This document shows, piece after piece, positions 51,252 through 60,211 of a stretch of DNA of 64,000 nt (within the stretch, counting starts at the first letter, position 1; the number at the start of each line of letters is the position of its first letter). The stretch is from Dongia sedimenti (GTDB lineage: Bacteria; Pseudomonadota; Alphaproteobacteria; Dongiales; Dongiaceae), in the NCBI GenBank assembly GCA_030715195.1, contig JAUYVI010000009.1, positions 124,001 through 188,000 of the forward strand, in the 5' to 3' direction. Made by a program: the position numbers and the translations under genes. The notes below the pieces were generated by a model. The model saw only the letters and a list, made by a program, of their open reading frames with translations, was not told the origin of the DNA and ran no database searches.

Positions 51252-52157
51252 CTATTTCTTGCGGTTCTCGACTCCGTTCAACCCGGCCATGAAATCCACC
51301 ATGCGCGGGACGAAGCGCTGCGAATAGCCGGCATTCTCCGCCAGGATGAAGCTCTGATGCACGACTTCGGCGACGAACGAGGTGGCGGAGATCTGCTCGG
51401 TCATGTTGGTGTAGTAGCGCAGATCCTTCCGCGCCGTGCCGACGGCGAATTTGAGTGCAGTATCGTCGTCGGCGAGCGGCACCTTCATCAAGCGCTCGAA
51501 CATCACCGACTTTGCGCCGCCGGCCATCACGATGTCGAACAGCGCCTGGAGATCGACACCGGCCTTGGTCGCGGCGGTGATCGCCTCGGCCACGACGGTG
51601 GCGGTGCCGAGCGCGATGAAATTGTTGATCAGCTTCAGCTTGTGTCCGGCGCCGATGCCGCCGGCATGAATGATCGCCTCCGCGAAGCAGTCGAGGATCG
51701 GCCGCAGTTCCTTCAAGGTCGCATCGTCGCCGCCGGTCATCAGGCCGAGCTTGCCGGCTTCCGCCTCGACCGGGGTGCGGGTGAGCGGCGTGTCGGCGAA
51801 GCGGCCGCCCTTCTTCTGGATGTCGGCCGCGACCTTCAAGGTCGAGCTCGGTTCGGCGGTGCTGCAATCGGCGACGATCAGGCCCTGGTGCACGCCGGCC
51901 AGCAGGCCGTCCTCGCGATAGACCACCTCCTCGACCTGGGGTGAGCCGGTCACGCACAGGATGACGACGTCGCTCTCGGCGGCGATCTCGCGCGGGCTCT
52001 TGCCTTCGGTGGCGCCGAGCTTCAGCAGCTTCTCGACCGGCTCGCGGTTCTTGTGGGCCAGCACCTTCAGGCTGTGGCCCTTGGTCACGATGTTCTTGCC
52101 GATGCCGTAGCCCATCAATCCGACGCCGATCAAGCCGACGCGCTTACCCGCAGCCAT
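51252..52157 (-). CDS. NAD(P)-dependent beta-hydroxyacid dehydrogenase family protein
   Basis: 301 residues, 3-hydroxyisobutyrate dehydrogenase-like. The Rossmann motif GLIGVGLMGYGI, the substrate region DCSTAEPSSTLKVA and the catalytic-lysine helix GHKLKLINNFIALGTATVVAEA are intact. Members reduce or oxidise beta-hydroxyacids such as tartronate semialdehyde or 3-hydroxyisobutyrate. A good AAGGAGG ribosome binding site is present. Upstream of the amino-acid ABC operon on the same strand (197 bases); a common promoter cannot be shown. Confidence 0.88.
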   Translation of the reverse strand: MAAGKRVGLIGVGLMGYGIGKNIVTKGHSLKVLAHKNREPVEKLLKLGATEGKSPREIAAESDVVILCVTGSPQVEEVVYREDGLLAGVHQGLIVADCSTAEPSSTLKVAADIQKKGGRFADTPLTRTPVEAEAGKLGLMTGGDDATLKELRPILDCFAEAIIHAGGIGAGHKLKLINNFIALGTATVVAEAITAATKAGVDLQALFDIVMAGGAKSVMFERLMKVPLADDDTALKFAVGTARKDLRYYTNMTEQISATSFVAEVVHQSFILAENAGYSQRFVPRMVDFMAGLNGVENRKK

Positions 52158-52239
52158 CCGATCCTCCTTGAGGAATTGTCGTACATTCGAGGCGGGAGAC
52201 TATACGCCGCGCCGCGCCTTGTCAGCGGCCGTTGCCGGC

Positions 52240-53448
52240 TTAGCTGGGTTGAAAGGGCGCGTTGGCTTGAACCAGCGCGGTGATGCCGCGCAAGGTCAGG
52301 TCTTCGTCCCAGGGCCGCGGACGGATCTCGGTGTTGGCCAGCAGGGTCTCGACCAGTCCGTCCTGGAGGCTGCGCCGCATGCTGGGTTCCAGATATTCAT
52401 AGGCGCGCACGCCGCTTCCGGATACCAGGATCAGGCTGGGGCTGATCAGCGCGATCAGGTTGGTAAGGCCGAAACCGAGCGCGCGTCCGGCCTGCTCGAA
52501 CAGCCCCAGGGCCACCGGATCGCCCTTGGCGGCGAGATCGCAGAGCACCTGCATCTGCTCCTCGGAGGGATGCAGCGCGTCGGTGTTGGGGAGGTCGAGC
52601 ATGGCCCGCGCGTCGCGATAGAGCGCGTAATCGCCGACGAAGCTCTCGATGCAGCCGCGCCGGCCGCAGTGGCAGAACGGCCCGTCCATCTGGTACTTGG
52701 TGTGCCCGAACTCGGCGGCGGCGCCGGTGCGGCCGTCATAAACCTTGCCGCCGACGATCAGCCCCATGCCGACGCCGGTGCCGAGCATCAGCACCGCCAT
52801 GTTGTCGATCGCCTGGAACTCCGGCTTGTTCCGCAACGCGACGGCGATGCAGTTGGCGTCGTTGGCGGCATAGACGGGGAGGCCGAAGCGCCGCGCCAGC
52901 GGCTGCACGATGTCGACGTCGCGCACGCTCAGGGCCGGACTCCAGGCGATGATGTCGGAATCGCGCACCAGGCCCTGCACCGCGAGGCCGATGCCGAGGC
53001 AGGGTCCATAGCCCGGCGCCATGGTGCGGTGGCACCGCTCGATCGCATCGCCCAATGTGATCACGATATCGGCCGGCGACAGCGCGCGGGTATCGAGCGG
53101 CACGGTCTCGGTCCGCGCCATCGCGCCGGTGAAATCGCCGAGCGCCACCTGGATTTCGTTGATCGAAAGCTTCACCGCGATCACATGCGCGGTTTGCGGG
53201 ACCAGCGCGATGGTGACCTTGGGCCGCCCGCGACTGCGTCCCGATTCCGCGCCGTCGCTCTCGCGCCCGAACATCTCGCGCAGCGCGCCGGCCCGCATCA
53301 ACTCGCCGGTCACGCCGGAGACCGTCGCCGGGCTCATCTCGACGATCGCGCTGAGGTCGACGCGCGCCTGCGGCCCGTGCACGCGCAGGGCCTGCAGGAT
53401 GCGATCGCGTGTGGGTGAGCCGGCGTGTCCTGGGCTGATACGGTTCAT
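52240..53448 (-). CDS. ROK-family transcriptional repressor, likely XylR
   Basis: 402 residues. An N-terminal winged helix (about 12-65) with RVDLSAIVEMSPATVSGVTGELMRAG precedes a ROK sugar-kinase-like domain (about 80-395). The zinc motif CHCGRRGCIE (HxxxxCxCGxxGC type) and GTGVGMGLIVGGKVY are intact. Divergent from the XylFHG-like operon at 53791, which suggests a xylose-responsive repressor of the XylR type. ATG at 53448 is preferred to a frame from 53499. The regulatory region of 342 bases contains possible operators. Confidence 0.87.
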   Translation of the reverse strand: MNRISPGHAGSPTRDRILQALRVHGPQARVDLSAIVEMSPATVSGVTGELMRAGALREMFGRESDGAESGRSRGRPKVTIALVPQTAHVIAVKLSINEIQVALGDFTGAMARTETVPLDTRALSPADIVITLGDAIERCHRTMAPGYGPCLGIGLAVQGLVRDSDIIAWSPALSVRDVDIVQPLARRFGLPVYAANDANCIAVALRNKPEFQAIDNMAVLMLGTGVGMGLIVGGKVYDGRTGAAAEFGHTKYQMDGPFCHCGRRGCIESFVGDYALYRDARAMLDLPNTDALHPSEEQMQVLCDLAAKGDPVALGLFEQAGRALGFGLTNLIALISPSLILVSGSGVRAYEYLEPSMRRSLQDGLVETLLANTEIRPRPWDEDLTLRGITALVQANAPFQPS

Positions 53449-53790
53449 GGCGACAATTGTACGATGAAATCGGATGCTTTTGTTCAGCGTCGGAAACAAA
53501 TGCGAGAGGGCGCACCCTCTGTCAATGCGGAACGTCCAATGCCGCTGGATTCGGCGCCCGGTTTTTGCGCCGCAAGGGGATGTTGCGCTGCGAAAATCAG
53601 CGTGGCCGATGCCTGTCGCCCGGATCGGCTGAAATTCACTTGACCAGCTGCCCGTCCAAACCCCAAATTAAGTTCAACACCCGAAGATAATAATGCGTTG
53701 GGCTTTGATCTGCCGCAAGGCGTCTGCTGACACCATGACGGCAACGTTCAACACCCATAGTGCGGGGCTCATGACACGGGAGGACTGACA
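53449..53790. promoter_or_regulatory. Divergent promoter region ROK repressor / xylF
   Basis: A 342-base gap without a gene. It contains an inverted repeat TTTGTT-n10-AACAAA (53479-53500), the short palindrome ACAATTGT (53452-53459) and two direct copies of GTTCAACACCC (53672-53682 and 53746-53756, 74 bases apart). A GGGAGGA ribosome binding site lies before 53791. The exact promoter boxes are not clear. Confidence 0.5.
53479..53500. promoter_or_regulatory. Inverted repeat, possible ROK operator
   Basis: TTTGTT and AACAAA are separated by ten bases, 31 bases upstream of the ROK repressor start. Bacillus XylR, a ROK protein, binds related TTTGTT/AACAAA-type arms, so this may be an autoregulatory site. 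Confidence 0.4.
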
Positions 53791-54840
53791 ATGAATCGAT
53801 TCTTGAAATGGACGATGCCGGCCGTGGCGCTCGCCGCCACCGTTGCCGGCGCGGTGTTTACGGAGGCGAAAGCCCAGGACCTGGTGGTCGGAGTTTCCTG
53901 GTCGAACTTCCAGGAAGAGCGCTGGAAGACCGACGAAGCCGCGATCAAGGCGGCGCTGGCGGCGGCGGGTGCGAAGTACATTAGCGCCGACGCACAGAGC
54001 GATCCGACCAAGCAGCTGAACGACGTGCAGAGCCTGATCGCCGGCGGCGCCAAGGCGCTGATCGTGCTGGCACAGGACGCGAAGGCGATCGAGCCCGCGA
54101 TCACCGCGGCCTTGAACGAAGGCATTCCGGTGATCGGGTATGACCGCCTGATCGAGAATCCCGGCGCCTATTATCTCACTTTCGACAACAAGGAAGTGGG
54201 CCGCATGCAGGCACAGGGCGTGTTCGCGGTGCAGCCAAAAGGCAACTACGTCTTCATCAAGGGCTCTTCGACCGACCCGAATGCGGACTTCCTGCATGAG
54301 GGCCAGCTCGAAGTGCTGAAGGCCGCGATCGATGGCGGCGCGATCAAGGTGGTCGGCGAGCAGTACACCGATGGCTGGAAGCCGGAGAACGCGCAGAAGA
54401 ACATGGAGCAGATCCTGACCGCCACCGACAACAAGGTCGATGCGGTCGTGGCTTCCAACGACGGCACCGCGGGCGGCGTGGTCGCGGCGCTCACCGCCCA
54501 GGGCCTGCAGGGGATTCCTGTGTCGGGCCAGGACGGTGACCATGCGGCGCTCAACCGCGTGGCACTCGGCACCCAGACCGTCTCGGTCTGGAAGGACGCC
54601 CGCGAACTCGGCAAGGCCGCCGGCGAGATCGCCGTGCAGCTCGCCAAGGGCACCAAGCTTGCCGATATTCCGGGCACCGTGCAGTTCAAGAGCCCCGGCG
54701 GCAACACGCTGAACACCACCTTTCTGAAGCCGGTGCCGATCACCAAGGACAACCTGAACGTCGTGATCGACGCCGGCTGGATCACCAAGGACGAGGTCTG
54801 CCAGAGCGTGCCTGCCGGCAAGGTCGCCGCCTGCAAGTAA
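53791..54840 (+). CDS. xylF: D-xylose ABC transporter substrate-binding protein, XylF-like
   Basis: 349 residues. The signal peptide ends AKA-QD near residue 28. [19 protein letters not shown] at the N-terminus of the mature protein, [11 protein letters not shown] and [14 protein letters not shown] match XylF. The C-terminal [13 protein letters not shown] has two Cys. First gene of a three-gene operon with permease and single-domain ATPase, opposite a ROK repressor. Xylulokinase lies at 62655 in the same window, which supports xylose use. Confidence 0.9.
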   Translation: MNRFLKWTMPAVALAATVAGAVFTEAKAQDLVVGVSWSNFQEERWKTDEAAIKAALAAAGAKYISADAQSDPTKQLNDVQSLIAGGAKALIVLAQDAKAIEPAITAALNEGIPVIGYDRLIENPGAYYLTFDNKEVGRMQAQGVFAVQPKGNYVFIKGSSTDPNADFLHEGQLEVLKAAIDGGAIKVVGEQYTDGWKPENAQKNMEQILTATDNKVDAVVASNDGTAGGVVAALTAQGLQGIPVSGQDGDHAALNRVALGTQTVSVWKDARELGKAAGEIAVQLAKGTKLADIPGTVQFKSPGGNTLNTTFLKPVPITKDNLNVVIDAGWITKDEVCQSVPAGKVAACK

Positions 54841-54857
54841 CCTGAACTCGAACGCAT

Positions 54858-54899
54858 CCCGCCCCGACCCTCTCCGATCTCCGGAGCGGGTGGGGCGGG
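54858..54899 (+). terminator. Hairpin between xylF and xylH
   Basis: CCCGCCCC pairs with GGGGCGGG, followed inside by ACCC/GGGT and CTCCG/CGGAG, around a five-base loop. No T tail, so an attenuator or stabiliser that favours xylF expression. Confidence 0.6.
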
Positions 54900-54976
54900 C
54901 CATTACCTTCGAAGCCGAATTGGACTAACATCGGCGCGGAAGTCCGCGTCTCCAGGGGATAAGCGACCGTCCGGCC

Positions 54977-56242
54977 ATGAACCTGTTCCGCCGCCTGTTT
55001 GCGCGCCTCGAGATCGACGAGCGCCTGCTCGGGATGCTCATCAGCCTGGTCGTGATCTGGATCGGCTTCCACATCGCCTCCGACGGCAAGTTCATCACGC
55101 CGCGCAATCTCTACAATCTGGGCAACCAGACCGCCTCCGTCGCCGTGATGGCGATCGGCATGGTCATGGTGATCATCGTCCGCCATATCGATCTCTCGGT
55201 CGGCTCGATGCTCGGCGTCACCGCCATGGTCATGGGCGTGGTCCAGGCCACCTTGCTGCCGCCGCTGCTCGGCTACGGCCATCCGGCGATCTGGATCATC
55301 ACCGTGCTGGCGGGCATCCTCTGCGGCGCGCTGCTGGGCGGCCTCAACGGCTACATCATCGGCTATCTCGGCGTGCCCTCCTTCGTGGTGACCCTGGGCG
55401 GCCTGCTGATCTGGCGCGGCTGCGCCTGGTGGGTGACCTACGGCCAGACTGTGGCGCCGCTCGACCAGACCTTCACGCTGCTGGGCGGCGGCGTCTATGG
55501 CACCCTGCGCGAGACCGGCAGCTGGATCGCCGCCGGGATTGCGATCGCGATCATCGTCTGGGCGGCGCAGCGCCAGCGCCGCCAGCGCATCCGCTTCGGC
55601 TTTCCGATCCGCCCGGTCTGGGCCGAGGCGGTCGTGGTCGGGACGACCTGCCTCTTCGTCCTCGCCTTCGCCGCGACCATGATCGCCTATGAGATGCCGG
55701 AAGTGGCGGCGCGCCGCCTCGCCGAGGAGATGGGCTGGGCAATCCCGGAAGCCGGCCTGCACCTTGCCGAAGGCATCGCCATCCCCGTGCTGATCGTGGT
55801 GGTGCTGGCGGTCGCGGGCTCGATCCTGCTGAACAACATGCGGTTCGGCCGCTACGTCTTTGCCATGGGCGGCAATCCCGAGGCCGCCAACCTCGCCGGC
55901 ATCGACATCCGGCGGATGACGTTCTGGGTGTTCGTGCTGATGGGGGCGCTCTGCGGCATCGCCGCCGTCATCGCCTCGGCACGCCTGCAATCGGCCGGCA
56001 ACTCCATCGGCACCAACGACGAGTTGAAGACCATCGCCGCCGTGGTGATCGGCGGCGCCTCGCTGGCCGGCGGATCGGGCACGATCATCGGCGCCATCAT
56101 CGGCGCGGTCGTCATCCAGAGCTTGCAGAGCGGCATGTCGCTGCTGGGCTTCGACGCCTCGCTGCAGAACATCGTCACCGGCCTGGTGCTGGTCGTCGCG
56201 GTCTATGTCGACATGCTCTATCAGCGGCGGCGTGGCGTATGA
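54977..56242 (+). CDS. xylH: Xylose ABC transporter permease, XylH-like
   Basis: 421 residues, longer than RbsC and typical of XylH, with about ten to twelve membrane segments. [19 protein letters not shown] is the family motif and [13 protein letters not shown] the coupling region. It ends four bases into xylG (ATGA). Confidence 0.9.
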   Translation: MNLFRRLFARLEIDERLLGMLISLVVIWIGFHIASDGKFITPRNLYNLGNQTASVAVMAIGMVMVIIVRHIDLSVGSMLGVTAMVMGVVQATLLPPLLGYGHPAIWIITVLAGILCGALLGGLNGYIIGYLGVPSFVVTLGGLLIWRGCAWWVTYGQTVAPLDQTFTLLGGGVYGTLRETGSWIAAGIAIAIIVWAAQRQRRQRIRFGFPIRPVWAEAVVVGTTCLFVLAFAATMIAYEMPEVAARRLAEEMGWAIPEAGLHLAEGIAIPVLIVVVLAVAGSILLNNMRFGRYVFAMGGNPEAANLAGIDIRRMTFWVFVLMGALCGIAAVIASARLQSAGNSIGTNDELKTIAAVVIGGASLAGGSGTIIGAIIGAVVIQSLQSGMSLLGFDASLQNIVTGLVLVVAVYVDMLYQRRRGV

Positions 56243-57042
56243 CGGAAGTTGGAGCAGCGATGTCGGACCAGGTGCAGGTCAATCAAGCAAAACCGCCGCT
56301 GGTCGAGATGCGGCACATCTCGGTCAGCTTCGGCGGCATCCGTGCGGTCGATGATTGCTCGATCGACCTTTATCCCGGCGAGGTGGTCGGCCTGGTCGGC
56401 CACAACGCCGCGGGAAAATCGACCCTCATCAAGGTGTTGTCCGGCGCCTATCACGCCGATGCCGGCGAGATCTGGATCGACGGCAAGCCGGCGCCGATCC
56501 ACAGCGCGCGCGACGCCCGGAACTACAACATCGAGACCATCTATCAGACCCTGGCGCTGGCCGACAATCTGGACGCCTGCGCCAACTTGTTTCTCGGGCG
56601 CGAGTTGGTGCAGACCGGCGGCCTGCTGGACGAGGCGGCGATGGAGGACGCGACCCGCAAGGTGATGAAGCGCCTCAACCCCAACTTCGTGAAGTTCCAT
56701 GCGCCGGTCTCGGTGCTGTCGGGCGGCCAGCGCCAGTCGGTGGCGATCGCCCGCGCGGTGCACTTCAACGCGCGCATCCTGATCATGGACGAGCCGACCG
56801 CCGCCTTGGGCGTGCAGGAGGCGCGCGGGGTCCACGAGCTCATCCGGCAGCTCCGGAGAGAAGGCCTCGGCATCTTCCTGATCAGCCATGACCTCCATGA
56901 CGTGTTCGATCTCTCCGACCGGATCAGCGTCATGAAGAACGGCAAGATGGTGGGCACCGTGCACACCAAGGACGTCACCAAGGACGACGTGCTCGGCATG
57001 ATCATCCTCGGCAAGCTGCCGCCCGCCGCCGCGCGGCAATAG
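56239..57042 (+). CDS. xylG: Xylose ABC transporter ATP-binding protein, XylG-like (single domain)
   Basis: 267 residues. Walker [11 protein letters not shown]-loop YQTLALAD, signature LSGGQRQS and Walker [14 protein letters not shown] are intact. The Walker A has Asn-Ala-Ala where most have Asn-Gly-Ala; it should still bind ATP. Single domain, unlike E. coli XylG, but normal for alphaproteobacterial XylFHG. ATG at 56239 overlaps the xylH stop; the ATG at 56260 is an alternative with a GGAGCAG ribosome binding site. Confidence 0.9.
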   Translation: MTEVGAAMSDQVQVNQAKPPLVEMRHISVSFGGIRAVDDCSIDLYPGEVVGLVGHNAAGKSTLIKVLSGAYHADAGEIWIDGKPAPIHSARDARNYNIETIYQTLALADNLDACANLFLGRELVQTGGLLDEAAMEDATRKVMKRLNPNFVKFHAPVSVLSGGQRQSVAIARAVHFNARILIMDEPTAALGVQEARGVHELIRQLRREGLGIFLISHDLHDVFDLSDRISVMKNGKMVGTVHTKDVTKDDVLGMIILGKLPPAAARQ

Positions 57043-57057
57043 GCTGAGCCTGGCTCC

Positions 57058-57894
57058 CTAGAACCGATACCCGAGCCCGATGGCACCGAGCGCGACGACG
57101 GCACAGGCTCCGGCGCGGCGCGGCGTCAGGCGCTCTCCCAGGAACAACCAGCCGATCAGCACGGCAAAGACGACACTCGTTTCCCGGATGGCGGTGATCG
57201 GGCCGGCCGGCCCGAATGCGAAGGCCGCGACCACGGCGCCATAGGCCAGCAGGGCGACGCCGCCGCCGGCAAGCGCCTTCAAGGTCTCCGGAGCGCGGAG
57301 ATCGAAGGCCGGCTTGCCGCGACAGGCGATGAATGTCGCCGGAAGCAGGGTCCCGTAGCTCAGCAAGACCCATGCGGTGTAAGCGGCGGCGCTGCCGGCC
57401 TTCCGAACACCGATCGCATCCACCGTCGCATAGCAGGCGATGATCGTGCCCGTCGCCAGGGCATGGAGGATCGACACGGCCGCGGCGCGGTTCCGGCCCA
57501 GGGACAGGCTCATGATGCCGCCGGCCACCAGGAGGACGCCGGTGATTTGCAGCACAGTCAGATTCTGATCGGCCAGCACGAAGCCGCCGAGCGTGACCAG
57601 CAGGGGCACGCTGCCGCGGATGATCGGATAGATCTGACCGAGCTCACCATGCCGATAGGCCGCGACGAGGAACAGGCTGTAGCCGATTTGCAGCACGGAG
57701 GAGGCCGCGATGTAGAGCCAGGCTGACGTCGCCGGCAGGGGGCTGAAGAGCGCCAGCGGGATGGCGGCGGCGGTGCTGGAAAGACTCATCACGGTGACAG
57801 TCCACAGCCGGTCGCTTCCGGTGCGCAGGAAGGCGTTCCACGCCGCATGAAGGATCGCCGCGAACAGGGCTAGGCCGATGGCCAATCCGCTCAT
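57058..57894 (-). CDS. EamA/DMT-family membrane transporter
   Basis: 278 residues with ten hydrophobic segments in two repeats of five; the second EamA repeat begins near HALATGTIIACYATVDAIG. FGPAGPITAIRETSVVFAVLIGWLFLGERL is the typical end of a DMT exporter repeat. Start at 57894 overlaps the TetR stop by four bases (ATGA), so it is the second gene of a TetR-EamA operon and probably a small-molecule or drug exporter under TetR control. Substrate unknown. Confidence 0.85.
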   Translation of the reverse strand: MSGLAIGLALFAAILHAAWNAFLRTGSDRLWTVTVMSLSSTAAAIPLALFSPLPATSAWLYIAASSVLQIGYSLFLVAAYRHGELGQIYPIIRGSVPLLVTLGGFVLADQNLTVLQITGVLLVAGGIMSLSLGRNRAAAVSILHALATGTIIACYATVDAIGVRKAGSAAAYTAWVLLSYGTLLPATFIACRGKPAFDLRAPETLKALAGGGVALLAYGAVVAAFAFGPAGPITAIRETSVVFAVLIGWLFLGERLTPRRAGACAVVALGAIGLGYRF

Positions 57895-58466
57895 CGCGAT
57901 TCCACGATCTGCTGTGCGGCCGCCCAGGCATGGCGGATCGCGCGATCGCCCTGGCCCATTTGCGCAACCAGCGTGGCGCCTTCGATGAGCATCAGCAGCG
58001 CCGCGGCTGAACGCTCCGCGCGATTCTTCGGCATGACCGCGGCGAGGATATCCTGGAAGCGTCGCTGCAGGTTCTGCTTCTGCGCCGTCACCGCGACGAA
58101 CACCGGATGCGCGGGATCTCCGAATTCCGCCAGGGCATGGGCGAACAGGCAGCCATGGAAATCCGGCCGCTGGAACCAGCGTCCATACCAATCGAAGATT
58201 GCGCGGATCTTGCGCTCCGGCGTTGCCGTGCCTTGGGTCAGCCGATCGAGCTGGCGATCAAACCGCCGCGCCCGGTGGTTCAGCACTTCGACGATCAGAC
58301 CGTCCTTGCTGGGAAAGTTCCGGTACATGGTCATCTTGGCCACGTCCGCTTCGGCGATGATCCGGTCGATGCCGGTCGCGTGAAACCCGGCCCGCTTGAA
58401 CAACGCGTAGGCGGTGTCCACGATATGCTGTCGTTTGTTCGATCCGGCGTCGGTCGAGGTGTTCAT
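57891..58466 (-). CDS. TetR-family transcriptional regulator
   Basis: 191 residues. The N-terminal HTH contains IVDTAYALFKRAGFHATGIDRIIAEADVAKMTMYRNFPSKDGL (about 15-57), with the typical recognition region; the rest is the helical ligand domain. Residues WFQRPDFHGCLFAHA are typical of a TetR_C subfamily. A perfect 12+2+12 palindrome lies 12 bases upstream. Start at 58466 has no strong ribosome binding site. It probably represses itself and the EamA exporter. Confidence 0.88.
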   Translation of the reverse strand: MNTSTDAGSNKRQHIVDTAYALFKRAGFHATGIDRIIAEADVAKMTMYRNFPSKDGLIVEVLNHRARRFDRQLDRLTQGTATPERKIRAIFDWYGRWFQRPDFHGCLFAHALAEFGDPAHPVFVAVTAQKQNLQRRFQDILAAVMPKNRAERSAAALLMLIEGATLVAQMGQGDRAIRHAWAAAQQIVESR

Positions 58467-58477
58467 GCGGGCTACCA

Positions 58478-58503
58478 GTGATGAGACAGACCTGTCTCAT
58501 CAC
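58478..58503. promoter_or_regulatory. TetR operator, perfect palindrome
   Basis: GTGATGAGACAG and CTGTCTCATCAC flank AC, a 12+2+12 exact palindrome directly upstream of the tetR start. This is the form and place of an autorepression site. No other copy was noticed. Confidence 0.85.
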
Positions 58504-58537
58504 AATGGAGCGAACCCGCAATTCTGTCAAGCGCGGC

Positions 58538-59134
58538 CTAGCGCCACATCGGCAGGATGGAGGCGACCAGCAGCAGAGCCAGGGCGATGTTGACCGCGCG
58601 CCATTGGTTTTCGCTCTTGAGCAGGCGCGCCAGCACTTGCCCGCCGCTGCACCAGAGCAGCAGCGACAGGATCGCCGCGACGCCGAACACCGCGGCCAGC
58701 AACAGGCCAAGCCGCACCGGATCCTGGGCGAGTGCGGTGTAGGCGCCGGCGGCCCCAACCGCCATGGTCCAGCCCTTCGGATTGCTCCAGAGCAGCAGGA
58801 AGCCCCCGCCGAACGGAATGGGTTGCTCGCGCGCCGCGCCTTGCGCGCTCGGCGCACCGCGCCGTCCGATAGTCCAGGCGAGCCAGAGCAGATAGGCGCT
58901 GCCGAACAGGCGCAGCCAGAATTGCAGCGCTGGCCAGGACATGACCAAGGAGCCGAGCCCGCCGGCGACCACGCCGACCAGCGAGGCGAGGCCAAGGGCG
59001 ATCCCGAACAGCAGCGGCAGGCTGCGCGTCAGGCCGAAGCGCATGCCGGATGCGGTCGCCAAGGTCGTGGCGCCCCCCGGCGATGCGGTGGCGATCACCG
59101 CGAAGGTCAGCAGGGAGAGGAGCAGCTCCGACAT
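58538..59134 (-). CDS. LysE/RhtB-family amino-acid exporter
   Basis: 198 residues with six membrane segments. The motif ATASPGGATTLATASGMRFG is the LysE/RhtB N-terminal signature (SPGP form modified to SPGG). ATG at 59134 overlaps the threonine dehydratase stop by one base (TGATG), so they are one operon. It may export a threonine-like amino acid or the dehydratase product. Confidence 0.88.
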   Translation of the reverse strand: MSELLLSLLTFAVIATASPGGATTLATASGMRFGLTRSLPLLFGIALGLASLVGVVAGGLGSLVMSWPALQFWLRLFGSAYLLWLAWTIGRRGAPSAQGAAREQPIPFGGGFLLLWSNPKGWTMAVGAAGAYTALAQDPVRLGLLLAAVFGVAAILSLLLWCSGGQVLARLLKSENQWRAVNIALALLLVASILPMWR

Positions 59135-60108
59135 CAGGCTTGCGGCGTCTCGCCGGCGAGCACCCGGGCGAAGACCGGCATGTCCACATTGCCGCCGCTC
59201 AGGATCACGCCGATGCGGCGTCCCTTTTGCCGGTCGCGCTCCTGGATCAGGGCGGCCAAGGCGGCGGCACCGGCGCCCTCGGCCATGTTGTGGGTCGCAG
59301 TGTAATAGAGGCGCATCGCTTCCGCGATCTCCGCCTCGGTGACGCGCAGGATTCGCGCCGCACCCTCGACGATGATCGCCAGCGCCTCCGGTTGCGGGTC
59401 ACGGCAGGCGAGGCCGTCGGCGAAGGTGCGTGCGGTCGCCGTCGGCACGGGCTTGCCCGCTTCGAAGGAGAGGGCGACGGCCGGCGCATTCTCAGCCACC
59501 ACGCCGATGATCTCGGTCTTCAAGCCCAAGAGGTCCCGCGCCGTGATCGCGGCGCAGACGCCCGAGCCCATGCCGATCGGCACATAGAGCGCATCGAGAT
59601 CGCTCTGTGCGGTAAAAAGCTCCAGCGCGCAGGTCGCGACCCCGCGCACCAGGTCGGCGTGGAAAGAGGGTATGTAGTGATAGCCGCGTTCGCGCTCGAT
59701 CTCGGCGGCCCGGACCCGGCTCTCGTCGAAATCGCGCCCCGCGATCACCAATTCGCCGCCGAGGGCCTCCATCGCCGCGTTCTTTTCGGGCGAGTTGCCC
59801 TCCGGCACCACGAGGACGGCCGGAATGCCGAACCTCGACGCGGCGAGCGCCACCGATTGCCCGTGATTGCCCCGCGTCGCCGTGACGACGCCCTTCGGCA
59901 GCTTGCCCGCTCGGCGCAGGGAATCCATATAGACCAGGCCGCCGCGCACCTTGAACGCGCCGGTCGGCGTGTGGTTCTCGTGCTTCACGACGACCGTCGC
60001 GCCGATCCGGCGGGCGAGCAGGGGCCAGGCAAAGCTCGGCGTCGGCGGCACCACTTCGTGCACCAGGGCGGCGGCCGCATTGAGGTCGTCTCGGCTGAAC
60101 AGCGTCAT
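59134..60108 (-). CDS. Threonine/serine dehydratase-like PLP enzyme
   Basis: 324 residues, fold type II PLP family. The Schiff-base lysine is K53 (TPTGAFKVRGG), and SGGNVD near the C-terminus is the conserved glycine-serine region; TRGNHGQSVA binds the phosphate. Catalyses dehydration of L-threonine or L-serine to the 2-oxo acid and ammonia, or possibly dehydration of a hydroxyaspartate. No regulatory ACT domain, so a catabolic-type enzyme. ATG at 60108 has the AGGGG ribosome binding site; an ATG at 60114 is closer to it and less likely. Divergent from the AraC gene. Confidence 0.88.
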   Translation of the reverse strand: MTLFSRDDLNAAAALVHEVVPPTPSFAWPLLARRIGATVVVKHENHTPTGAFKVRGGLVYMDSLRRAGKLPKGVVTATRGNHGQSVALAASRFGIPAVLVVPEGNSPEKNAAMEALGGELVIAGRDFDESRVRAAEIERERGYHYIPSFHADLVRGVATCALELFTAQSDLDALYVPIGMGSGVCAAITARDLLGLKTEIIGVVAENAPAVALSFEAGKPVPTATARTFADGLACRDPQPEALAIIVEGAARILRVTEAEIAEAMRLYYTATHNMAEGAGAAALAALIQERDRQKGRRIGVILSGGNVDMPVFARVLAGETPQA

Positions 60109-60211
60109 GGTCATCCCCTAACAGGCGCGACGGCGCCGCGCTTTCGAGAATCTGACCCAAACCGCCGCGCACCGGTAGCGATGGCGCACCCGGCCCCGCT
60201 AGAATGGCGCC

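Noticed and set aside
53055-53069. TGTGATCACGATATC, similar to the GntR operator
   Set aside because: It is inside the ROK repressor coding sequence in a constrained part, with no promoter near and no -10-like tail; most likely chance.
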